Shown: piece after piece, positions 38,501 to 50,500 of the stretch | Numbering within the stretch: position 1 is the stretch's first letter | How the letters are laid out: every line of letters begins with the position of its first letter | IMG/VR virus record: IMGVR_UViG_3300042197_001058 | Span: 19,597 to 83,596 of that record | Length of the DNA: 64,000 nucleotides | Source of the DNA: a virus | Reading direction: 5' to 3' (one strand) | The notes under the pieces: model-generated | Told to the model about the DNA's origin: nothing | What the model saw: only the letters and a program-made list of their open reading frames with translations | The model's database searches: none | Made by a program: the position numbers and the translations under genes

Positions 38501-41500
38501 TTTTTCTCCAATGACAGCTGGCCATGAAAGTATTATGGATGCCGCGGCTGCTATGGGTATTCCGCCAGAAGATTTTCTATATTTAGTCGGATCTAATGAA
38601 GGTATTAAAAGTGGTGATCCATCTAGTTATAGAACAGCAGTATTTGATCAAGACTTTAGAGTTATGTTGGCTAAAGCTGGTGCTGGTACTAGGGGAGCTA
38701 GAGTATTGCCTAAGCCTAGAGATTTTGAAGTACCACAAGCGTTTGATATTACAGATCCTGGTAGTGGCCGTCGTAAAGTACTATTGCCCCAAAAGGGAAG
38801 CAAAGCTTTCGTAGCAGATAAGACAGCAGAACAAACAGAAAAATATAAAGCCGCAGGATACGGAGTAGCCAATATAGAAAGAACTGGTGGTATTAGTGGT
38901 ACTATGGTCAGAGATCTTATTCTTTCTGGTCAAACAGGAAAATTAAAAGAAGTCTTGTCTCCTGGTGTTTATGGTATTATACTTAAAAATTTAAGTAAAT
39001 TACAAAATAGATCTAATGTATTACCAGAAATTATATCAGAATCACAAAAAACAGAAGCTGTATCTTTACAAGATATTGATAAAGAAATAGATAAGTTAGG
39101 AATTAAGAGAATAGATACTAAACGAGCACAGACAGATCCGGAATATGCCACCCAAGTAGAAGCACTACAAGAACTAAGAGCAAAAAAACAAAAGATTAAA
39201 AGCATAGGATCATTTAGGCCGTATGAGATATTAGCTAGATTAGCACAAGCAGAACCAGACAAATATGCATTAGATTTTACTGATGTTCAACGTAAAAATT
39301 TAGGCGGCTTTATTCAAAAATTATCTGTTGGAGGTTTCGCCGAAGTAGCGTCCAAAGGCAGATCCGAACTATTGGGATTAGCTTCTAAGTATGGTATCGC
39401 TAAGCCAGTTAATATATATGATATATTAGGTAAAAGAGCAAGTAGTAAAACCCCATTATCCTCTTTAGAGTCAGCTACTAAACAGTCTTTTATACAGTCT
39501 ATTGTTGATGCTATGTCTAGTGAGCAACAGTCAGCGGCAGTAGATAGTGCTATCGCACAAAATAGAAAAATAGCAGTTGTTGGAATATCAGGAGAACGAT
39601 CATCTTCAGAAGTTAAGACTGTTGGCGCTACAGATAAAGAAACCGGAGCTTCTGTAAGAGCGGTTCCTGCCACACTACAAACAGGATCACTGCCTCCTGG
39701 AGTAGCTAAAAGAGTACAAGCACTAATTCGTAATAATGTAGAAAGATTAGTGAATGATGTTGGCAGACAGATAGCAAAAGCCGCAGGCACCTCTATACAA
39801 CCTAATCGTAAAACTTTGCGTAATATAGCCGGTAAAGATTTAGAAGATATAGCCGGATCTATTTTTGAAAAAGGCTTAGGACTAGCTAGTGGCAATTACG
39901 ATCCTTCATCAAGTTCTATAGACTTTTTAGGAGGTCTTAGTAGTCCAGTTGCTTCATTACTAGGTGTTGATCCTGGTGTTATGACAGACGTAACTAATAT
40001 GGCTTCTATGGATAATGCTAAAAGGAAAGTAACAAAAGGTCAATTTGATAGAGGCCGATTAGAAGCACGAAAAAAACTTGGTCGTTCACAATTTGCAGAA
40101 GGAGGCTTAGTACAAAGATTTAAATTAGGCGGATCAGTCTATGATCTGCAAAAAGGAAGTGGATTATCCAACCCAGAATTTAATGAGTTGGTAAAATTTG
40201 CTAATACTAATGATTTTAGTATGGATGAGTTTAAAACTTATTTAGCACAAAGCATTCAGAGAAAGAAAAATAAAGCAGGACTAAGAATGAATCCTGCTAG
40301 TCTATTAAGCGCTATTACTCCTGAAACTCCTAGAGCTACTGCTAATCAATTAGCACTAGCTAATATGCTCAAAGGACCAGTAGATGCTAAATTTAATCCA
40401 AAATATGACAATTCTATCAAGTATGCTGTAGGAGGAAGTGTTGAGGATACTGTACCAGCATTATTAACTCCTGGCGAATTTGTTATAAATAAAAAAGCAG
40501 CACAACGAATAGGATCTGCTAGACTACATACATTAAATAGAGCAGATAAAATTCAAGGATTTAATAAAGGAGGTGTTGTTCAGCGTTTTGCTAAGGGTGG
40601 AACACCAGAAAAAATGGCTGAGGCTGTTGGATCTTTTGATCCGGTATCGGCAAAAACGGAGAAAGCATTAGAGGCTGCTGTAGAACAGTTGATGGATAAA
40701 ATAATTAAAGATATTATAGCTATCAATCCTTCGGTAGGTTTTGATACCGCATATGCTCAGGCAAAAGATCAAGTTACGCAAGCAGACTTTACAACTATGA
40801 GAGCTGCTGAAACAGGAGATCAAAAAGCAGCTAATTCTGTTGCTGACGCTCAAAGGAAACAAGCATTAGCTATAGCTAAACAAATTCGATCCATAGATAA
40901 TAGTATATCTATGCAAGAAGCACTATCTGCGGCGGAAAGACAGGTTGCAGATGCTTGGGGTGGTTTATATAGACGAACAAAAACAGCTGAACAAAGCTCA
41001 TCTTTATTATCTAGAGCTATGGACAATACCAGAGCAGCTATGAATAAAGCTCAAATGGCTATGTCTAAGCTTGATCAATCAGGTTTTAGTAGGGGAATGA
41101 GAGGTGTGGTTGGTGGTAACGTTGGCTTTTACGGTAGTATGGCAGTTGGTATGTTAGCTGGTCAAGGTGAAAGCTTTTTTGGTAAGAAAGATGCTAATAT
41201 TAATAATGCATCAAGAGTTGCAGCATTCGAGGCCGGAACATCTACCGTTGCCACAGGATTAGCAACGGCCAGCTCTTTAACGGCTATACCAGGGGTTGGT
41301 CCATTCATAGCAGCGATGGTACTAGGTGTTACTGCTATAAAAGCATGGACCGATGGAGTCAAAGCTGCTACAGAAGCCGCTTTGGAATTTGCATTAAGAG
41401 AGTCTAATAGAAAAGCAGAAAATTCTGCTGAAGCATTAGGGAAGGCTTTGGATAATTTATCTAAAGATGTAAATAATGTTGATTTACAAAATTTGGTTAA

Positions 41501-44500
41501 GACTAGATTACAAGAAAATATTAAAGATAATAGTGAAGTATTTAATGATCAATTTGCTGATACTCGCAATAAAGTTATAGAGCGTACAAAATCAGAAAGA
41601 ACTTTGATGGAGTGGGCTGGAGAATCTAGTTTTATTGCCCCTTTGTTAGGATATGGAGATACTACATTTAAGCCAGAGTCAATTAACAGTTTTTCTTTAA
41701 CTGGTAAAGATTATGAGACTATGGCCAAAGATATGGCTCCAAAATATCAAGAAGCCAATAGAGCAGCAATGATGAGTATTGAACGTGCTCTTCGTTCTGG
41801 GGTTGCTTTAAGCGGTCAAGAAGGAAAAGATTTAGCAACAGCACCAGAATATGCTAATGAAAGAATGGCTATAATAGGATCTGATAGACAAGCATTAGAA
41901 AAAATACTACCTTTAATGGCCAGAGAGGAAGAATTACGAAAATCAGGCAATGAAGCAGCCGCTGACGAAGTTAAAGCAAATAGAGAAGCTATTATTTCTG
42001 AGATGATTAAAAACAATGCTTCTATCCAAGCCGCTAAAAAATCTATAGAATTAGCTAAAGCAATGGAAGAGGCTAATAGGGCTGGTAGACAACTAGCTCT
42101 TAGCTTTAATCAATTATATGATACTATTGGTCAATCTATTAATAGAATACAATTTGAGTCCAAAGCTAGACAACAAGCTGCTCAATCTAGTGTGAATGCT
42201 CTTAGAGGAAATGCTAGTATTGAACAGCTTGATTCAAAAGCTATTAATGTATTAGAAAATCCACTAGCCTATAAAAATGATCCTAAAGCGTTTAGAGAAG
42301 CAGCTGATAGTGCTGCGAATATGCTAGGTGGCAAACAAGGTCAAATGCTACGAGGAGCCGCTATAGCTTCTGTGGAACTTCCTGATAAAATGACCAATGC
42401 TATTGCTCAAGAACTTAAGGGTAATGCTGGATTAAGTCCAGAAGAGGCTGCTAAGATCGCTATCACAAAAGGTACAGAAGAGATAAAAAGTCTTAATTTA
42501 CCACCAGAAATTACTAATCAATTAATAAAACAATTAGAAGGCAATATTAAGTCTAGTCAACAGCAACTTAGTAAGGATATGGAAGAGTCAGGAGGTAATC
42601 CTCAAGAAGCCTTAGATAAGTTTATAGAATCTATTAGAGATACAAGCAAGTCTTTAGGAGAAATTGGAGCGCGAGCAGTATCAGAATCAGCAGCTCTACT
42701 AAAAGAAAGACAAAGAGCATTTAATCAATTCATCGAAAATGTTCAAGAAGCAGCAAAAGCAGCTAAATTAGCTGAAAATTATTTTAAGAGCGCTGATAAG
42801 ATTAGATATCGCGGAAAGATGGATCTTAGAGAAGCACAAACTGGTGTGGGAGAAAGCTTTGAAGAAGCCAAGGCTAGATTTGATCAAGAAGTAGGAGATC
42901 TAACAGGTGGTATTACCGATCCAACAGCTATTCGTCAAAATATACAAAATCTAGAACAACAAAGACAACAACAGCAAGAGGATCTTAAAAAAGCTAATGA
43001 TGCCGGAGATGTTGACGAAGCCAAAAAACTAACGACAAATTTAACTGCTACTAATACTGCTCTTAATAATAATAGAGAAGCATTAGATAAATTAGCAGAT
43101 AGTGCTGAGTTGGCACAAAAAGCTTTAGATGAAGTTAAGAATATCAAAGGATTACAACAAGGTCGTGAAGACTTTGTGAATAAGTTATTAACTGGTACGC
43201 CTGAAGAGATGGAAAATCTTAATAAGGCAATGATTAGATTACAAAGAAATCTATCTGGTGGATTAAATAATCCGGATAACCAGAGAGATGCGCGTAAAGC
43301 ATTTAATGAAACATTACGACGCACAGGTAGTGTCAGAGAAGCTTCCAAAGCAGGTAATACTGTATTAGCCAACCAGCGTAAAGAAACATTAGGACTAATG
43401 CAAGATCCTGGTTTTAGAGCTATGCTCACATTAAATATGAAGAATCAGGGCATGTCTGATCAGCAAATTGATCAAAGATTTAGACAGCAAGAAGCTACTC
43501 TTATGAGGCAAATGGCCGTAGAGAGTGGAATGAGTCGCAATCCTATGGTTCAACAAGCAATAGCAGCCAAATTAGATCCTAATGCCGATCCTGCTATGAA
43601 AAGAGCTGCTGAGCAGTTTTTACAAACTGTTGGCTTACAAGCTAAAGCCACAGAAGAACAAGGCCGTTTAGAACTAGCTAATGCTCAAAGATTGCTAACT
43701 ACTGCTACTGATGATTTAAATTTAAGTATTAAAAACTTAACTGATACTATTAATGCTAATATGGGCTTAGATGGCAAAGTAGCTAATGCTAAACAAAATG
43801 CTGCTGGTCAAGAGATGGTAGCTTTAAACTTTGGATTGCCTAGACCATCTCAACCTATGAGAGCTTCTAAGGGAGCTTTAGTTGATTTTTCTCCTAGAGG
43901 ATCAGATACTGTACCAGCAATGTTGACTCCTGGAGAATTTGTAGTTAATGCAAGATCTACAGCACAACATCTGCCATTATTAAAGTCTATTAATAGTGGA
44001 TCTAATATAGTGCCAACAATTATGAGAAAGGGAGGATTGGTTTACTTAAGTCGTGGAGGATGGTTAGCCAATTCGCTTAGAAAGGATAAAACTTTAGATC
44101 AAGACCAAACCTTTTTTGATCAGAGAGTAACAGAAGCTAATCAAGCATACTTAACAGGAGGAGGTAAAGAAGCTCTTAAACAACAGTTAGATGCTGCTGA
44201 GAGCGCTGCCGGTAACGCTGATCGCGAATATTCGTTCCTGTCTTCTGATGCCACAACACCAGAACAAGCAGCTAATGATTATGTGATGAATCAAGATAGG
44301 ATAGAATGGCTTAATATGTCTCCAGAAGAAAGACAAGCGAAGGTCGCACCATTTATGGATCAGGCTCGCTCTGCCTTTAATACTAAACAAACATGGAGAT
44401 ATGGAGCAGACCCCGATAATCTTGGAGCAGGAGCACTATCTCAAGAACAAATAGATAAAAATATTCAGGATCGTCGAGAACAGTCTATTAAAGCATCTAA

Positions 44501-47500
44501 TCAGGCTTACTCTTTAAGAAAACAATATGAAGAGCGAGAAGCTAAGGGTATGGACTATAGAACTCCTAGTCAACAATTAGAAGCAGATAAATTAAGTGTT
44601 AGACGAAGCTTGGAAGAAGATAGACAAATAGCTACCGGAGAAAAAACACTAACGCCAGAAGACATGGAAGTTAGACGAGCAGCTAGCGGGCGCGCAGATG
44701 GTATTGCTACAGAAGAACAAGTAGATAGTTATATTCGCCAAAGAAGAGATCAAGCAGAAGCAGCAGCAAAAGCAGCAGATACAGAAATGGGGGCTCGTAG
44801 ACTAAATAATACTAGAGAATTAGTTGATCAGAGATTCAATTTTGCTTTTAATCAAGGTATGGGCAAAACATATACTACTAGAGATGGTGCTACTTATATA
44901 GCTGATCCTACTGGTATGTTTAGGGACAAATCTGGTAAGAAAATAGACGGAAGTATTAGGGCCGAACAGATCTATAAGGATCCATCTGATATCAACAAAT
45001 ACGAATCATCTGCTTATAATTTAGAGGCTATGAGATTCGGTAATGAAGGTCCTTATAAGAATATAGGTTACTCAGAAAGAAGAACAACAAGACCAATTTC
45101 GATAGACGGTATTCCTGGAGCAGAGGAAGTTACCACAACTAGTGCTATGAATTTGTCTCTCTCTCCAGCATCTCCTATTGCTAGAAACGAAGCAGCAATA
45201 AATGCTCATATGGAGGAGGCTCGACCTATTGTACGAGCTATGAATACTCCTATGACTGATAGAGATAGAAGAAGACTAGCATCCAGTATGAGGAGTCAAG
45301 GAGCATCTAACGAACAAATTAATCAAACTCTTGCTACAATACCTGTTATGCGTGGACCTAGAAATATGGCAGAAGTTGGTATGTATAGAGAAGGCGTGGC
45401 TCGTGGTATGACTATTGATGAGATTGCTTTTGAAAGACAACAGGCTTATCTAAATAGATATAATCCTAAAATTAGAGAAGGTTTAGAAAATGAACTTTTA
45501 AGTTCAGGAACGCTACGAGAACCGTCACAAAGACAACGAGCATCAATCCTAGAAATTATACAACAAATTCAATCTGTTTTAGATAGTGGTCAAAATACAT
45601 CAAGCTACTCTGATGCACAACTACAGAATGCATTAAGAATCTTAATGAGTATCGTAGCAGCTAAAGCGGAACGTAATAGAATCTGGGGAATAGATTCTTT
45701 AAAATCTGATACTGTATATGCTAGTACGGGTAAATTAATAGATTTTGCTCCTAAAGGAACTGACACGGTTCCAGCGATGTTGACTCCCGGAGAATTCGTT
45801 GTTAATGCTAGATCTACTGCTCAACACCTACCACTATTGAAGGCTATTAATAGTGGATCTGATGCTATGGTATCAAAAACCATGAGTAAGGGCGGTGTGG
45901 TTTATTTGGCTAGTGGTGGACAACCAAAGAAAGAGGAGCAGGTAGCTAACAATGGGGTTTCTCCAGCAGATCAACAAGAGTTAGTTAGACTACAAAATGA
46001 AAGGATTGCAGCAGATCAAGAACAGATGTTTATTACCAATGGGGCTATGGTAGACACATCTGCTAGACAATGGACAGAAGAACAATTTGGATCTAAATGG
46101 AGCAGTATGACGGAGGAGCAACAGAATGCTGAGACACAGAAGAATTTACCTAGATTTCAACAACTAGACCAGGATTACACAGCGAGAAGAGACGCTTATG
46201 TTGCTGAAAAAGGAAAAGCAGATGAAGCTACGGGTTTATGGAGTAGTGATAGATTTACTAGTGAACATCGACTTAGTTTTTTCAGACAAGAGAGAGACAG
46301 ATCACAAGCCGCTTATGCAGCGGCATCACAGGCAGAGTATGATCAACAGACAAAAATGCGAGAAGCTAGTAAAGATGAAAAGTCATCGACTACTATGCCT
46401 CCGACTGCGGATGGATCTAGGCCAGCCACTATGCCTCAATATGCCCCAACCAGCTCATCAGAATCTGCGACAGCACTATCTCGCACATCAATAGCATCTA
46501 GAGACGCAGCCAGAAGATCATTAGCAAATATTCCCCAGGCACAAAGAACACCAGATCAACAGAATAGATATTTACAGCTAAAGTATGAAGATGATTTAGC
46601 TAAAGGTAGAATTTCTAGTAGTATTACTGCGGATCAGTTTGTAGAACAAGAAAAACAAAAACAATACGCAAGAGACGATAAGCGTTTCGACGTATTGTCT
46701 AAAAAAGACCCTGATTCGTTGTCTCAAGCCGATTCTGATTTTCTATTCGATTATGAAACACAGCAACGAGACAGACGAAAAGCAGTTATTGCCGAAGTTA
46801 AACAAAGAGAAGAAGCATTCGGTAAAACTTTATCTGACGCTGAAAGAGCAGCAGAGAATAATACCAAGACCCTAGATCGTGCAAAAACCACAGCAGAAGC
46901 TTATAAAACCAGTGTACAATACGGCATTGATCAAAAGAACCTATCAAAGATAGAAGAACAAAGACAGACCGCCCAATTTGAGAATTTCTTGTCTACTAAT
47001 ATGGAAGCAGGAATCAAAGATACTGCTGCTTTAGGTAAATTCTGGGCAGAACAACAGGAGGGAGTAGTTAAACAAGAAGAAAAAGATCGACTTGCCCTTA
47101 AGTACGAAAAAGATGCTAGTGAATTCATTAAGAAGAATACTGATGCTAAAACCGGTGAGTTTAATGAAGAATTTAAGCAACAAAGACAAGCACAAAAAGA
47201 TGAAGCTAAAAAACGAGACACAACTGTCGCCGCCCTGATCAATGAGGACTTTGGTCAACAGCTAGGAGCTGCTCAAAAAGATATTAACGATAAAGTATTT
47301 ACCTTTGTTGATCCTGTAGATTCACGACTTTCCGAAGATAATATAACACAGATTAAGAATCAGGCAGCGGCTTATAGACAAGCGGCAGATAACTTGGCTG
47401 GTATCAAAAATGTAGATAGTACCAAAACTATTGAGGAATATAGAAACCAAGCAGCTAAACTAGAAGAAAGAGCAGCATCGTTTACTAGTAGTACAAAAAC

Positions 47501-50500
47501 ACAAGCAGCACTAGATCAGACCAAGGGTTCTATTGTACGATCTAACGAGTCACTAGCATCAACAGTTAGACAAAATACTCTAAATGCCGCAATGGCTGAT
47601 AAGAGTATTGATAAATACGCATCAGATAAAGATGCTGCTGCCAAAGCTGAAGCTCAAGCCGCAGCGGCTCAACAAGCAGCAGAACAAAAAGCAGCACAAG
47701 CTAAAGCAGATGCGGAAAAGAGACAAGCAGAACAAGCTGCTGCGCAACAAGCTAAAGTAGCACAAGAAGCAAAAGCTAAGCAAGATAGTTTATGGATTAA
47801 TAGTAGCAATCCATTGACGGCTGGTCTAGGTTATCTGGGTGGGTTGGGTCAAGCCACCGGAGAAATGGCTTATGGTGCTGCTAATGTTGTGGCCGGTGCA
47901 GCTACAGTTGCTGCTAGTCCGGTTATTGGATATTTCGCTGGCAACAGTGCAGAAGAAGTTGCCAGAGGAGAAAAATTAGCAGCTCAAACCAGAGCTATTC
48001 AAGAAAAACAAGCAGCTATGGGAGTATTGGGACCACAGGGATCAGACCAAAATGCTGCTTTAGCACAAGCTCAAGCATCAGATTATAAAGGAGAATCATC
48101 AACAGCAGCGGCAGCTTCTGTAGGACTTAACGCCATGGCACAAGGAGCATATACAGCCGTTGAAGCGGCTCAGGCCGTAGCCGGTCAAGGCCCAATTATG
48201 ACGGGAGATAAAACATGGTTACATCAAGGCGATGATGAAAGAGTACAGCAAGCAGGACCATATGGCGGAGCTACTAGATTTTTTCAAAATACAGGCTATG
48301 TTGCTAGTCAACTAGCTCCTGCCGTAGCAGGCTTAACTAATCCAGCTCCTGGTGCTGGAATTTTAGAAAAATCAGCAAGAGCATTTAGCGCACTAGATAA
48401 TTTAGCTACTTCTCCTGGAACAGTAACCAGCTTCGCTGGTAAAGCACTAGGTTCTATAGGTAATAGAGTCACAGGAGGAAGACTGTCCTCTTTCACCGCC
48501 CCGGTATCTGATATGCTATCTTCTGGTCTGGGATTCATTAGAGGTAAAGCTGCTAAAGGTGTTAAATCTATGGCAGATACGGACTTTGGGAAAGATATGA
48601 TTGGAACATTTAATGCTGTAAAAGATAGTGTATTTTTACGAGGACCAGCTAGGGCAGATATCGATGTAGCCTATGGTAATATTGGATCTATTGACGACTA
48701 TTTTGATAGTGCTCGTAAATCTATTGCTGGAGGCAAGCTATCTCCCGAAGCAGCTATGAAATATCACCGTAAAGAAATTTTAGAAAAAGCCATGAAGATG
48801 AGAGAAGCAGATATGGCTAAAGCTAAAATGTATTCACAGCTAACAGGAGGAGATCCTACCAAAGTATCAGAAGTTCTGAGATCTCAAAAAGGTATCAGAG
48901 GACTAGGAACAAAAGAAGACCCGTTTACTGTACCACCAAGATCAGGTCAGGTGGTATCAGACTCCTCAACTAAAGCACAACTAGACTCTATGAGACAGCC
49001 AGGAGGAGTAAACTACAATCCACCGACAGGTACTGTTGGGGATCCGTTTTTTGCTACCGGTAAAGTAGACAGTGTTGCTTCTTCTACTAATCCTACACGA
49101 AGTAGTGCAAAAACATCATCTGATGATTTAGTAGATCCACTACAAGCCAACGCTGCTAGAGCTAGGGCTAAAGAAGCAGCAGAATCGGCAGAGACACAAA
49201 AGAAAGCAACTAGAGCGGCGGAATCAGCTAAAACAGCCAAAAAAGAAGCTGAACAAAGAGCCGAATCAATAGCTAAACAAAAGTCATTAGATGAGCAAAG
49301 AATCAAAGCAGAACAATTAAAACAACAACAAGCATCAGAAGCAAAACAGAGAGCAGAAGCAGCTACAAAACAAAAACAAATTGAAGAAGCACAATTAAAA
49401 CAAGCACAAGAGAATAAATTAAAACAACAACAAGAAGCATCTGCTGCTAAGGCTAAAGAGCAGGCGCAAATCAATGCTAGTAGTTCATCTCCTAAACAGG
49501 AAAATAGAACAAGAGAATCTCTAATATCACAATTATCAGAAAAGCAAGCTACTATATATGATATAGTTGGAGCTAAAGCAGGACAGTCTATTAGTCCTGA
49601 TGATGTTAGAACATTACAACGACAAGGCAGTAAGTGGTTACATCCAGATTTACCTTCTAATAGGGAACTAGATCCTAGTTTACAGACAAAATTGAATAAG
49701 ATCATAGAATTGGCTTCTGATCCAGCTGCTTTAGAACGATATAATTTGGGACTTAAAATGGGATATACTCACGACGATCTGATGGAAGCCTGGATCAGAG
49801 GAACTAAGTTTAGTAAAAAAACACTCAAACGAAGAAGACCAGACATTAATCCTTCTCCAGCAGCTAAAATGAATAAGGGAGGTATAGTTTATGCTAATAA
49901 TGGAGCCTTAATAGCTGCTAGACAAGGCACCGATACTGTTCCTGCTATGCTAACTCCGGGCGAATTTGTAGTCAATAGACAAGCCGCTCAACAACACATG
50001 CCAGTATTAAATGCTATTAATAATGGCTATTATAATCGTGGTGGTATTGTACAATATTTGGCTAATGGTGGTTTAGTTAGTCCTCCTAAATATTATCAAG
50101 AAGGAGGTCAAGTTACTAATACGGGCTCAGCTAATAGTGGTGTATCTACTGATATTGGGAATGCTATAAATGCTGCTATGGCTGGATTAAGCAATATTGT
50201 TGGCCAAATTTCACAAGTTAAAGAAGTAGCCTCCATGTTTAATGAAGCCATTGGTAATTTCGGTAGTATTGGACAAACCGTAGTAGATGGCATGACAGGA
50301 GCTTCATCAAATCTAGCTCAAGTTGGCACAGAGTTAAACCAGTTTGCACCAGAAGTTAAGTTTACCGGTAGAGTTGAAACAGACCATAGATTTAATGGTC
50401 TAGAAGCAGCAAATAATGTATTAAATACTCTAGGACCAACAATGGCTGAAAATACAAAAAATCAAATGAATAATGCTTTTCAAAGAGTAAATAAGGGTGT

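Noticed and set aside
49013-49705. 230-residue minus-strand ORF rich in Cys/Ala/Leu
   Set aside because: Antisense shadow of the Ala/Gln/Lys-rich part of the tape measure gene.
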